Shown here: positions 30,123 to 41,324 of the stretch, in pieces
Layout: the number at the start of each line of letters is the position of its first letter
Numbering within the stretch: position 1 is the stretch's first letter
Assembly: GCA_024509875.1 (NCBI GenBank)
Contig: JAMPIV010019845.1
Span: 682,001 to 746,000, forward strand
DNA: 64,000 nucleotides
DNA from: Oreohelix idahoensis
Lineage: Eukaryota; Mollusca; Gastropoda; Stylommatophora; Oreohelicidae
Reading direction: 5' to 3'
The notes under the pieces: generated by a model
The model's database searches: none
Seen by the model: only the letters and a program-made list of their open reading frames with translations
Told to the model about the DNA's origin: nothing
Made by a program: the position numbers and the translations under genes

Positions 30123-32211
30123 TTTCAAACCAGTCCGAAATTCGTACCAAACACAACGGTGTGGTTCAGTTGTCAAAAATATTACCAAACACGGCACGAC
30201 GTACCAGCGCAAAATGCGAAATTTTTAAACTGCCAAATGTTGAAAATTTGTGCTGGCTTATTTGAGCTTAAGTTATTCCAAAACATTGATTTTGTCGTTT
30301 GACAAACACAGCATCAGGATCGATTATTCTGATTACTAAATTAAATATTCAGCAAAAACAACTAAATCAATCTTTCTTTTATAATTGTACAAATCGTCAT
30401 TGGAGAATACGTTCTGTTGTTGTATACGTTTGCTACAACAACGTAAATATAGTAAGTGCGAATTATTTGTTTCTTTTTCTTCTTATTATTAATCTAGGCT
30501 ACTGACTAGGCCTATACGTCGGTAAGTGGGTTTTTAACAACAGGTTAGTGAAATTAAAATGTATGATAGCTTGATCTCTCTCGCTCTCTCCTTCAGTATC
30601 TCTGTTTAGTTTTCTCTATCTCTCACTTTTTCCATTAGATTTTACGTGGAAGTACGCTGGCGCCTTCATAGATCTACTTGTAAAAAAACATATTATTAAC
30701 ATTTAAATAGCACGCATATTCCGCACGTAGAGGGAAAATCGAGACCTCCTAGTAGTAATTACCTAATTAACGTAAATGGTAGACACTGTTGAAATGAAGA
30801 ACAGTGGGCCGTCTGTTCGAAACGGCCTTAAAAAGAATTCAGAGGCATAGGGTTAGGTTTAGGAATCCTAAAACCAACCCTAATCATAATCCCAACCCTA
30901 ACGACATTGGCGACTTAGCCTATTTGAAAGACATTGAAGAACATGACCTACTATTCTTCATTTCAACCAGTAGTCACTTTTAAGAAAGAAAGGACACTTC
31001 AAGCTTTCAAACCCCTTTTTACATCATGGGAAGTATAAGAGACTGTTTAGTGATTGGTGAGTGTATGGCAGGGAAAGTGAAGGTCTATGAGTGTTCTTAT
31101 AAAACACATTACTTAGCCTATGTCAAATGAACGTCAATTACATATCAAACTAAATACCTCAGGCTTTTACACCCTGCCCCCTGCAATTTTTATTTTTGGT
31201 TTGCCTGTTTTTTTATATTTTTATTTCATTTTTACACACACATAGTTTGGTAATTTTGATTGGCAATATTTACAATGATTGGACAGGGGATATAAATGCC
31301 ACTTTCACATATTATACAAATATTTGGACTTGAAAACATTATATATCCGAATTATAAGCATTCAGAGGTTGAGTGGGATATTTTTCATCATCTATTTTTA
31401 AAAAAAATATGAAGAGACTGCCATGTTAGGACAAAGGGAAAACACACATACTTGCATACATACTACTTGGACATTTTTATTTACTCAGTTTATAATAATG
31501 GGCCTGGAGGGAGGATGCCACACTCAGGTATCGGCAGCTGAACATATTTTCTGGAAGTAGAAACACTATATATCCTAAATATAACCTATTGGAGGTTGAA
31601 GGCGATACTTTTCTTTATAAATGAAAGAAAAGGAAAAAGGAGGACACTAGACAACAGAAAAGTAGCGTAAGTGATAGGCACTCTGGGGATTTAACCCAGG
31701 GACCATCCAAACAGTGTCATCACCTTGCTACGAGAATGAACCTTGACAGGACACAGGCCAGCTAAGCAACCAAAGAAAAAAGCATCACCAGAAGTAGTCA
31801 CTCTTTTAAGACTGCACCTACTATGGAATATAGGACCTGGAATAACCCAGACCTTTATAGTTTCAGCCACCTCCATAATTTTCCTCCATAATACTGTGTA
31901 AATAGGAAAGTTATGTAGGTGATTCTATATTCCCCACTGATCATTGATAGACCTCATGAAGTTTTTGCTGTACAGAGAGAACAGATAAGGTAAAAGAACA
32001 TGTCCCCACCTTGTTGCAAGTATTTCATTAACCTGTTTATGAAATGACTGGTTAAGGTCACTTTTAAGAGTGCTTATGTTAAAACTAGAGTATGAAGTCT
32101 GTGAAAAAAAAAAAACGTTTCAGAGTCCAGGCATTTTACAGTTATTGACGCCCACTCTACACTGACTCCACCTAAAAATATAACGAACTCCACAACTCTG
32201 ACTCTCCACTT
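30123..32211. promoter_or_regulatory. Space between two divergent genes; probable promoter region
   Basis: PPIL1 (minus) starts at 30122 and PDCL (plus) has its first ATG at 32539, so this stretch must hold or adjoin both promoters if the transcripts do not overlap. GTAAGT-type donors at about 30452 and 30521 could end a noncoding first exon of PDCL, which would fit the acceptor-like TTTCAG at 32514-32519. This is guesswork without transcripts. At 31310-31600 two blocks with TATATATCCGAATTATAA or TATATATCCTAAATATAA recur. No gene was seen. Confidence 0.35.
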
Positions 32212-32377
32212 GAACTCCGGCTAGACTGAACAGCCCTTAATACTGAACGCCGGCTAGACTGAACAGCCCTTAATACTGAACTCCGGCTAGACTGAACAGC
32301 CCTTAATACTGAACTCCAGCTAGACTGAACAGCCCTTAATACTGAACTCCGGCTAGACTGAACAGCCCTTAATACTG
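32212..32377. repeat. 33-bp minisatellite, 5 units
   Basis: Five units containing CTCCGGCTAGACTGAACAGC and CCTTAATACTGAA, nearly identical. It lies about 160 bases upstream of the PDCL start codon. A TA run (about 32482-32500) follows. The minus-strand open frame is an artefact. Confidence 0.95.
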
Positions 32378-32538
32378 AAAAAAAGTTTTTAACTCCAACT
32401 TTGACTAGAAATTTTACAAGTCTGGCTGACTCCAGCCACAAATAAATAATTAGGTAACTCTTGACTCTGACACACACTGTATATATATATATATATATAT
32501 TTGTTTCACGGAATTTCAGATAAGTATCACAAGCTGCA

Positions 32539-32742
32539 ATGTCTTTGAGTCTTGATGACAAGCTTCTGGGAGAGAAGGTGCATTATTACTGTAGCAGCAG
32601 TGAAGATGAGGGTGATGCTGGTGAAGATAGTGATGCAGGCCATGATGATGAAGATGACAAGGGTCACAGCAAGGCTGTATGTGAAGCAAGCACCATATCA
32701 TCTCCTGAAGCACAGGCAGACGGTTATGGTGGCGTTACAAAC
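32539..32742 (+). CDS. PDCL: Phosducin-like protein, coding exon 1
   Basis: ATG at 32539; 68 codons, then donor GTAAGT in phase 0. It encodes SLDDKLLGEKVHYYCSSSED, the conserved N-terminus of PDCL (PhLP1), followed by an acidic serine-rich stretch that in the family is a casein kinase 2 target. PDCL is a cytosolic co-chaperone that binds G-protein beta subunits and the CCT chaperonin and helps to assemble beta-gamma dimers. Six exons found here give about 267 residues. The mammalian protein has about 301, and the last exon lies beyond the right edge or was missed. The joined exons keep one frame throughout. Gene span in this window is 28 kb because the introns are full of repeats. Confidence 0.92.
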
Positions 32743-33454
32743 GTAAGTCCAGTGTTTGTTGACGTCTTGTGTAACCATAGAGGAGTGTTCTGCAACTACA
32801 TTTGATCAATACTCCATGTCAAAAGCTTGATGCGTTGCATTAGCCTGGCCTGCAAACTACTTGTTATGTTAATGGGAAAAAAATGATGAAGAAAACCAGA
32901 TTTTTTTACTTTATTTACAAAACCACAGTATCTAATTATAACCTTAGCTAATCTAATGGCTAAATAGATATTTCTTACTACTGTTGATCATTTCTTCAAA
33001 CTGTGGCTTGTGTTGAGTCAGTTCACACATCTGATGTTGTTCTCTGGGATGATACAGTTTCTCATTTTCATTGTAATGCCGAAAAGCCCACCTCATACAG
33101 GTAGGTGGTCACAAAAGGTAGCAAAAACTTGGTCACCTTCTCGTATATCAATGATATTTGCTCTTTACCCTTAGAAAACTTGAAATTAACCCCCCTGAGG
33201 TAATTTACCCATGGTTGCCAACCAGTTCCAAAGAGGATAATGTGTCCCATGTTATCAAAGAGGATAACTAGGGTAGAGAAATCTCCTAGACAAAGCAGAC
33301 ACTGACAGCTCAAAGTAGAAATTAGTAGCAAGCAACAGTTAGAGCCTTATTCTCCGCATGGAATGAAAAGGAAGGATGTTCATCATCATAGAGGGTTGTA
33401 CAACAAGGATTTGTGTTGTGTTAAATATCTTTTCTGTTTTTTTTTAAAATTTTG

Positions 33455-35000
33455 TTTATTGAATGAAGATGTATGTCATATTCTTGTAATTCCAAATTTC
33501 TGCTGCCACTTGTGCAGTTTTTCTTTGGTCATTTAACCCCATCAGCACCAGTATGACGTATGACGTACGGCATAAATCTTCACAATTTTTGTCGCTATGC
33601 TGTACGGCATACGTCACGAAGTAGCACGATATCTCAACCCCATTCACCTATATGACGTACACCGTACGTCCTATTTTAAAAGCACCAGAACTCTTCTGTT
33701 TACAAGCGTATCGGCAATTGCTGGGCATCATCGGATTCAGCATTGAAAAATCTGGCCACTAAGCTTGAAACGAACAAAATATTTTACTGCTAGCGAATAC
33801 ATTAGAACTGATAAAAGAGATTTTGTAAAAGCGAAAGTTCACAAACATGGATACGGCCGAACCATAAACATCTGGTGGAAAAAGAGCATGAAAATCCTTG
33901 TTTGAGTTGAATTTATTCAACTTGAATGATTCTGACGACTCTTTTTACTCAGATTCCGGGTCAGAGTATGTGTAGTCTGGTTCAGAATCAGACTCTGATG
34001 TAAATTTAGATCTGAGCAAAGTGATAGTGAAAGGCTTGCTAAAATGAGGAAAGTGAATGATAGTATTAGTGGTAACATTCGATCTAGATCTAGTTCACTC
34101 AGTTTAGATCAAAATAATTCATCAGTGAAAGGAAAAGGAAAGGCAGTGAAAACAAGATCTGCACCTAAACAAGGAAAGAAAATGTCGAGATCTAGACTCG
34201 GAATGAAAAAAAAAATCATTGATGAAGAAGAACGTCACCTTTAAGACACTGATAACGAAGAGTTACCAAACATAAGTCATGAATGGAGACAAGAAAACCA
34301 TGCTGCCCCAGCCTGATTGGCCTGAGTTTACAGCACTATCTGGTCTACTCTTTGATCATACTGATTATGTATGTCATGATTGAGTTTCTGAATGAAAACT
34401 TTTAGATACTAACAGTGAATGAGACTAACAGCAAGCTGGGTTTGTGCCTTGGGGAATGCTTTGAAACTGACCACACTCAGCCCAACCTGTAACTGTAAAA
34501 ATGTCAGCAAACTCAAGAAAACAAGTGCCAGCAGTGTTTCCATGTTCTTTTATCATAATAAAATGACAACAACAAAGCTTTTGTGGCTCATACAAATAAT
34601 GTTTGTTTATTTTTCTCTCAATTTTCATTTATGTACGTACTCTTTGACCTTGACTTATGTTGGCCTTGATTAGCATATTCTGAAAACTTTGTTTAATGCT
34701 CTTTCATAATATAAATACTTTCAATGGGTTTCCTTTTACGATAAACTGTATACAGTCAAATTAAAAATATGACCCCAAAAATTACAATTATCCTGTCGTT
34801 CAGGGGAACGAACTAAGCTGAAAATGGTGTTGTCATGGGGAATGAAAAACCCATTGTTGTGAAAGGGTTAAAGTATGAACATTCTAGTCACCAGTTCTGG
34901 AGATTCTCTTAGAAGATAAAAGGTGAGTCAGCAACCCAGAGTCCTGTCGGTTCTCTCTGGGTTGAGCCATGAGCTTCCTTACCAGAGGACTTTCTGTCTT
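33455..35000 (-). pseudogene. LINE family B endonuclease fragment, split by a piggyBac relic
   Basis: Minus-strand fragment homologous to 43950-44150. The parts 35000-34868 and 33536-33455 join at TTAA and then align continuously with the family B stretch from CCAAGACAGG through GACTAACCTTC, GGAATGTTCGGACATTAA and GTAGCAGCAGAAAT. The peptide RKTAQVAAEIWNYK (family B: GKVAQVAAEMREYK) is still readable. Frames are broken. It lies in PDCL intron 1. Confidence 0.85.
33533..34871 (+). mobile_element. piggyBac-like element, internally deleted relic
   Basis: 1331-bp segment (33537-34867) flanked by TTAA at 33533-33536 and 34868-34871, with ends starting CCCC (left) and CCCTTTC (right, minus sense). 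Inside are shreds of a piggyBac transposase. An acidic DSDDSFYSDSGSE-like N-terminus lies near 33930, and a basic KGKGKAVKTRSAPKQGKKMS block at 34044-34244. A C-terminal cysteine-rich end, LGLCLGECFETDHTQP, lies near 34437-34490. The catalytic core is missing. It inserted into the LINE family B fragment, so it is younger than that LINE copy. Confidence 0.85.
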
Positions 35001-35394
35001 GGGTAGCTGACTTGAGGTGTTTATGATACCATACATAATTTGTCATGTGTGACAAAATTGTTATATTCGTATTGACCTTATTCCCTGTTAAAAAAAAATG
35101 TTAAAAACAGAAATAGTTTGCTTTAGTAGGCACTAAGTTGTCTGTGACTATTGCTATAACCTAACAGTCATATCAAATCTATGGATGGATCACAAATATT
35201 GATATCAGTGAATGGAGAATGAGAAACAAATATGACAGCACGAGCTCTACATATCACCATCAGTGGTGAATGCTCGGGGGTTCCCTAAGGCATATCATAA
35301 AAGGTGTCTAATATGAGATTGTGTATGGGGATGGCAACCTCATCATACTGCTACAGACACCATCACTGCAAGAGAACATGAATGCTGTCATGTA
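35001..35394. other. PDCL intron 1 sequence, nothing recognised
   Basis: Unassigned AT-rich sequence between the LINE fragment and the 19-bp array. Confidence 0.4.
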
Positions 35395-36720
35395 GGCTTC
35401 CTGTGAGAGGTCCAGCTTCCTGTGAGAGGTCCAGCTTCTTGTGAGAGGACCAGCTTGCTGTGAGAGGTCCAGCTTCCTGTGAGAGGACCAGCTTCCTGTG
35501 AGAGGACCAGCTTCCTGTGAGAGGTCCAGCTTCCTGTGAGAGGACCAGCTTCCTGTGAGAGGACCAGCTTCCTGTGAGAGGACCAGCTTGCTGTGAGAGG
35601 ACCAGCTTGCTGTGAGAGGACCAGCTTGCTGTGAGAGGTCCAGCTTGCTGTGAGAGGTCCAGCTTGCTGTGAGAGGACCAGCTTCCTGTGAGAGGACCAG
35701 CTTCCTGTGAGAGGTCCAGCTTTCTGTGAGAGGACCAGCTTGCTGTGAGAGGTCCAGCTTGCTGTGAGAGGTCCAGCTTGCTGTGAGAGGACCAGCTTCC
35801 TGTGAGAGGACCAGCTTCCTGTGAGAGGACCAGCTTCCTGTGAGAGGACCAGCTTCCTGTGAGAGGACCAGCTTCCTGTGAGAGGACCAGCTTGCTGTGA
35901 GAGGTCCAGCTTGCTGTGAGAGGTCCAGCTTCCTGTGAGAGGACCAGCTTCCTGTGAGAGGACCAGCTTCCTGTGAGAGGACCAGCTTGCTGTGAGAGGA
36001 CCAGCTTGCTGTGAGAGGACCAGCTTCCTGTGAGAGGACCAGCTTCCTGTGAGAGGACCAGCTTCCTGTGAGAGGACCAGCTTGCTGTGAGAGGACCAGC
36101 TTGCTGTGAGAGGACCAGCTTCCTGTGAGAGGACCAGCTTCCTGTGAAGACCAGCTCCTGTGAGGGTCCAGCTTCTTGTGAGAGGACCAGCTTCCTGTGA
36201 GAGGACCAGCGTGCTGTGAGAGGACCAGCTTGCTGTGAGAGGACCAGCTTCCTGTGAGAGGACCAGCTTCCTGTGTACAGGAGGTAGAGGACCACTTCCT
36301 GTGATAAAGCTTCCTGTGAAGCTTGGTGAGAGGTTCAGCTTCCTGTGAGAGGACCAGCTTCCTGTGAGAGGGACCAGCTTCCTGTGAGAGGGACCAGCTT
36401 TCCTGTGACACTGGAGGACCAGCTTCCTGTGAGAGGACCATCACTGTGATAAGGACCCAGCTTCCTGTGAGAGGAACCAGACAGTCCTGTGCAGCTAAGA
36501 CCAGCTTGCTGTGAGAGGAAGCTTCTGAAGAGAAACCAGCTCTGTGAGAGGACCAGCTTACTGTGAGAGGAAAAGCTTGCTGTGAGAACCAGCTTCCTGT
36601 GAGGTTTAGCTTCCTTGACAAGACCAGCTTCCTGTGAGAGACCAGCTGTTCCTGGGAGAGGACAGCAACTGTGAAACCAGCTTCCTGTAACATTTGGACC
36701 ATTTACTTGTTAGAGGACAG
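35395..36720. repeat. 19-bp minisatellite, about 68 units, ragged right end
   Basis: Units GAGGACCAGCTTCCTGTGA with variants GGTCCAGC and TTGCTG. Up to about 36140 the array is regular. From there to 36720 unit length and sequence become very irregular (single-base gains and losses, duplicated fragments). Minus-strand open frames of 310 and 464 codons arise because three units make 57 bases; they are artefacts. Confidence 0.95.
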
Positions 36721-36724
36721 TTTA

Positions 36725-37094
36725 AGGACCAGCTTGTTTAGAAGAAAAGCATCTAACAACTGGATTTGCTTGTTACAAGACAGTTTAATAGCTGTTTAAA
36801 TAAAACATCTAACATTTGGATTTACTTGTTACAAGACAGTTTAATAGCTGTTTAAACAACAACAAACATCTAACATTTGGATTTACTTGTTACAAGACAG
36901 TTTAATAGCTGTTTAAATAAAACATCTAACATTTGGATTTACTTGTTCATTTGGATTTACTTGTTACAAGACAGTTTAATAGCTGTTTAAACAACAACAA
37001 ACATCTAACATTTGGATTTACTTGTTACAAGACAGTTTAATTGCTGTTTAACATTTGGATTTACTTGTTACAAGACAGTTTAATTGCTGTTTAA
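36725..37094. repeat. 54-61-bp minisatellite, left part
   Basis: Units with AACATTTGGATTTACTTGTT, ACAAGACAGTTTAATAGCTG and TTTAAACAACAACAAACATC. The piggyBac element splits this array at a TTAA within the GCTGTTTAA part; the right part is at 40265-40555. Confidence 0.93.
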
Positions 37095-37133
37095 CACTTT
37101 GCAGACCAGCGATCCGGAGCATTAATGTCTCCC

Positions 37134-37368
37134 ATTACCAAGGGTACCAACAGGCTGATCACCCGTTTGCCAGTCACTTCGATTACGGAAACAGCAGCAG
37201 ATGGATTGATTTGCCGTTGCCCTAAAGACGCCAATAGGCGTGATGGGAAACAATGGCAAAGAAAACCTATCTGCTGTTGCCCTAAGACGCCACTAGGCGT
37301 AATGGCCACTGACTGCTTTGACGGTCGGTGGCTAAGGACAGAAGAAGAAGAAGAAGATTACCAAGGGT
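37134..37368 (+). mobile_element. LINE family D 3' fragment with 12-bp target duplication
   Basis: 211-bp insert (37146-37356) flanked by ATTACCAAGGGT at 37134-37145 and 37357-37368. It ends in GGCTAAGGACAGAAGAAGAA, the GAA-type tail of family D, and repeats its last coding segment (GACGCCAATAGGCG and GACGCCACTAGGCG). The tandemly duplicated piggyBac segment at 37780-37792 reads CCATTTCCAAGGG without the insert, an empty site. Confidence 0.92.
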
Positions 37369-38289
37369 GTTTGCAGATGTCTTTAAAAATAACTTTTTTT
37401 TTTTAAATTCATAAAAAATTGAAAAACTGAAATAGGGTTTTGAAATTTTCAGAGCGCCATTATGAATGAGTTGACTACATCTGCTTATTTTCCTTTCTTT
37501 CGAGCAATTCCAGGTCTCCTCACATGATCATGGCAGCCATCTTACGCCCAATTTGTGGGGCTCATTTAGTATAGAAATTCCCCAAACAGTGCGGACAGAT
37601 AGTTTTGGAACAACAACATGATCTAAACCATTTTTACTTGTTTCAGTGACAGTTTTTGTTCTATGTGGTCGCAATAAAAATGTTAGGGACGTTGATCTGC
37701 TACTTGAACAAAATAAGCTTGATTGATGCGTACTGATTTAACATGCGGCGACCAGCAATCCGGAGCATTAATGTCTCCCATTTCCAAGGGTGTTTGCTGA
37801 TTTCTTAAAAATAACTTTTTTTTTTTAAATTCATAAAAATTGAAAAACAGACATAGGGTTTTGAAATTTTCAGAGTCACATGATAATGGTGGCCATCTTG
37901 AATTTGTGTGGCTATTTATAGAAATTTCAGGAGATGTTTTAAAACCATGATATTTTTCCAGTGTTTAGTGAATTTGTTCGATGTCAGTGCAATAAAATGT
38001 TAGGGACATTGATGGCAATGAACAAAATAAGCTTGATTGATGTACTGATTTAACGATTAACCATGTATTTCAACATAAAAGGCTAACAAAAATTGTGAAT
38101 AAAATGCAAAGAAAATTTAATTTTTGTATTTGTCTTTTTTGAGTGGATTCTGTGTCTGCGGCATCTGACAATGAGTGTTTGTGAATGTTTTGAGTAGTTA
38201 AGTACCTCTAGTTGGAGTCTGAGCTGCTTCCTTCACTAACTGGGGTTGAAGTTGTAGCTGTAGGCCTCTGCAAGAGTCTTTGTCTGGAT

Positions 38290-40130
38290 CGTTGATAATC
38301 CTCGACTGTGTGGTATAACTTGAAGCATGGTATCGTGCATAGAGGTACATTGCAATCTGGGCAGTTACATGACAGTCTGGCATTCTTTTCCCTGCAGACT
38401 TACTACTTTACAGTCTGGTTTGGTACCTTGCAATCCTTGACAGTCTGCCTTCTTTTCCCTGCAGACTTACCTACTTTACAGTCTGGTTTGTACCTTGCCT
38501 TTTCATATTTATCAATGAAGTGGCGCTCAGTAAGTCGTGTTGTTGTGACTTGTGGTTTTGAAGGTGTCACATTGCGTCGAAGAATAGCAGGTTCAATAAG
38601 AGCGAGACTGACATCCTGCCTGAACTTCTTTGCTGTGATCTTTTTTGTAGAGTTGGCAGTGTTGTAGGTTATGTGCCCATTAACCAGGGCAGTTTCAACT
38701 AAGAAATGATATAATGGAAGGTACCATTTATAGGATCTGTGTGGGTAGGGGTAGCTTGCACCCAGTTGGCCGAAATGGTCGACACCTCCCATACTTTTGT
38801 TGTATTTTTCTGCTAGCACTGGCTTCTGAATTGTTCTGCCCTCAGGTATTCCTCGTTTTCTAACTGTCTTGTCCATAACATCATTGGAGTGAACAGTAGA
38901 TAAAAGGTTAACTCTTTTCGTGTCATGCCAGGTAACTGCCAACATGCCTTTATCTTCTGTGGCACAAAACACAGGATGATCTGCCTTTTTCAATTTGAGT
39001 TGCTTTTTCTTCAGTGCTTCAGGAAAATGCTTCCTATTCTCAGCTACTGTTCCACATGCACCAATATGAATTTCTTTCAGCTCTTGAAATAAAGCTGGGG
39101 CTGAATAAAAGCTGTCGCAGTAGAGAATATGTCCTTTGTTGCCATATCCATCAAGAAGATCTTTCACAACCTTGGAAGTTGCCCCAACACAACCTTCATC
39201 ATTTGCCTTACCAGTATAAATTTTCAATTTCAGGCAGTATTGTGTTTTAGCATCAGTGAGTACAAATACTTTGAATCTCCACTTTGTGGGTTTTGCTGGC
39301 AGGTATTGCTTGAAATATATTCTACCCTTGAACCTCACCATCGATTCATCTATTGACAACTCCTGCCCAGGTGTGTAGTGTTGCTTATATGTAGGCAAAA
39401 TAATATCCAGTAAGGGTCTGAGCTTGAAGAGGGGGTCATACCCAGGCTGCCCCCTCTCAATTCTGTTATCATTATTATTAAAATGGAGATTTCTGTGGAG
39501 CTGTTGGTACCTGTTCTGACTCATGACCCTCGAATATGGTGTGTCATTCAACCAAAAGTTCTTACACCAGTAGTCTGAGACTGCTGGTTTGCAACACATT
39601 CCCATACCAATCTGAAGGCCTATGAATGCAGAAATTTCAACTGCATCAGTTTTATCCCAAGTACGTTTCTTGTATTTAGCATTTCCTGTGTACTGAGAGA
39701 GGTGATTTTCTCCGTACCTATTCACTTCGTCAGTGATCAGATCTATGGCAGTGTTGGGAAAAAAAAGTTTCAAAAAATCAATGGACATATATTCAGTTGT
39801 GTCTGCCGTGACACCTTGTTGTTCTTCATATGGAGGAAGCATGTCAAGCTCAACAAGTTCGTTTTGAGCAAGCTTTCTCCATTTCCACAGATTATTTTGA
39901 TGTGCAGTCTTGCTGTGGTCTCTTGTGCTACGCCCATCTCCTGCTTCAGATGTACCTACATCACCTTCATCTAATCCAAATTCGTTGTCGCTACTATCAG
40001 TTGCGTTACGATTGAGTGACACATCTCTACTTAGCCATGAGATATCACTTTCGGCCCCAGATTCGCTGCCAGAGTCAGAATCATCTCTGTTATAAGTCTG
40101 GTTTTCATCATCAAATAAAAATACCCGGAT
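38290..40130 (-). pseudogene. piggyBac transposase, core intact, both ends frameshifted
   Basis: The main minus-strand frame (40022-38403, 539 codons) covers the DDE core. Counting from the first codon at 40022 (a GTG), Asp225 lies in SIDESMVRF, Asp303 in YCDSFYSAPALFQEL and Asp415 in SMGGVDHFG. This is the expected piggyBac triad, with 78 residues between the first two as in the type element. Upstream the same frame continues through DDSDSGSESG but meets a stop without any ATG, while an ATG-led frame lies in another phase (40225 to about 40115), so a frameshift is likely. At the C-terminus a 67-bp tandem duplication (38394 and 38461) shifts the frame, and the cysteine-rich end (CNCPDCNVPLC, then CFKLYHTVEDY at about 38365-38290) is out of phase. 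Probably inactive. Confidence 0.88.
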
Positions 40131-40264
40131 GAGGCTTGTTTCGTAAAACTATTGATACGGCTGTCTTTTGCGTTGGTAGAGTTACTAATTCGACTTTCAT
40201 CGAATCTGGTCAGCAAGGGTTTCAACCGGAAATTCGATGATCGTCGAATTTGGTCAGCAAAGTG

Positions 40265-40555
40265 TTAAACAACAACAAACATCTAACATTTGGATTTACT
40301 TGTTACAAGACAGTTTAATAGCTGTTTAAACAACAACAAACATCTAACATTTGGATTTACTTGTTACAAGACAGTTTAATAGCTGTTTAAACAACAACAA
40401 ACATCTAACATTTGGATTTACTTGTTACAAGACAGTTTAATAGCTGTTTAACATTTGGATTTACTTGTTACAAGACAGTTTAATAGCTGTTTAAACAACA
40501 ACAAACATCTAACATTTGGATTTACTTGTTACAAGACAGTTTAATAGCTGTTTAA
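40265..40555. repeat. 61-bp minisatellite, right part
   Basis: Continuation of the array at 36725-37094 on the other side of the piggyBac. It stops about 40 bases before the acceptor of PDCL exon 2. Confidence 0.93.
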
Positions 40556-40596
40556 AAAAAACATATGATGTGACATAATTTTATTTATATTTGCAG

Positions 40597-40722
40597 ACAG
40601 GACCCAAGGGTGTGATCAAAGACTGGAGAGAATATAAGAAGCTTCAGACGGAGAAACGGGCTGAGCAGGAGAGTGAGAGACTTCGTTTGGCTAAGAAACT
40701 GACGTTAACATGTCGGTCACAT
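40597..40722 (+). CDS. PDCL: Phosducin-like protein, coding exon 2
   Basis: Acceptor TTTGCAG and donor GTATGT; 42 codons in phase 0 at both ends. It encodes TGPKGVIKDWREYKKLQTEK, which contains the G-beta-gamma-binding GPKGVI-DWR motif shared by phosducin and phosducin-like proteins, and ends in LTLTCRSH. A strong family match fixes the frame. Confidence 0.96.
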
Positions 40723-41324
40723 GTATGTATGCTCACTTGCTCATGTGGAGGTGTTCTTAGCTAAACATTTATAACTTGATCTTTTTGGCATATTTAAACC
40801 CTTAATTAGTAGGAAATTCTGTACAGAGCATGAACATAAGAGACAGTCAAGTGTCAGCTTCCTGTTGTCTTCCTGTAGATTACACTGTGTCGTCACAAGT
40901 TGGCATGTTTAGCTTATTTACTTGACAGATAATGGCAGATTTCTTTGTATCTTTTCCTGGACTAAAACAGTAATCTTAGTTATTCGAAACAATAGTGGCC
41001 AAGTATAATTCAGATATTTGTTTGGAGAACCTCAAACAGCCTTAGATTCTTAACAAGTTAAATAATTTGCTCTTGAGGGTTTTAAAAAAAAAACCCAAAT
41101 AAGTAGGTTACGATAGCTGATGTTCGTGTAATCAATTCTGTATACAAATTTTGAGTAGAAATCATCTCTTCAAGATCTGTAGGTTCAGATTTTAGTGAGA
41201 AAGTGCACAGCCAGTGATCATAAATGTTTATTTAAGTCTGAACTTTAACATGACTACCAGTTAACATAAATACAACATGTAGCTCATAATTATACCATAG
41301 CATTTTATGATTACAACATTGCTG
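40723..41324. other. PDCL intron 2, nothing recognised
   Basis: AT-rich unassigned sequence. Confidence 0.4.

Larger units (their letters stand above)
37091..40268 (-). mobile_element. piggyBac-family DNA transposon, nearly complete
   Basis: 3170-bp element (37095-40264) flanked by TTAA at 37091-37094 and 40265-40268. Inverted ends: CACTTTGCAGACCA on the left and CACTTTGCTGACCA on the right (minus sense), 13 of 14 identical. The transposase is on the minus strand. The region between the transposase 3' end and the left end holds a tandem duplication (about 37096-37740 and 37745-38055). Only the first copy carries a LINE family D fragment. It sits in a minisatellite in PDCL intron 1, and removing it with one TTAA restores a normal repeat unit. 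Confidence 0.95.

Noticed and set aside
34044..34244. 66-codon basic frame that could be a histone- or protamine-like small protein
   Set aside because: It lies inside the TTAA-flanked piggyBac relic between an acidic N-terminal shred and a cysteine-rich C-terminal shred, so it is transposase debris.
35308..36702. 464-codon and 310-codon minus-strand frames
   Set aside because: Produced by the 19-bp array; three units give 57 bases, so all frames repeat the same peptide. No gene.
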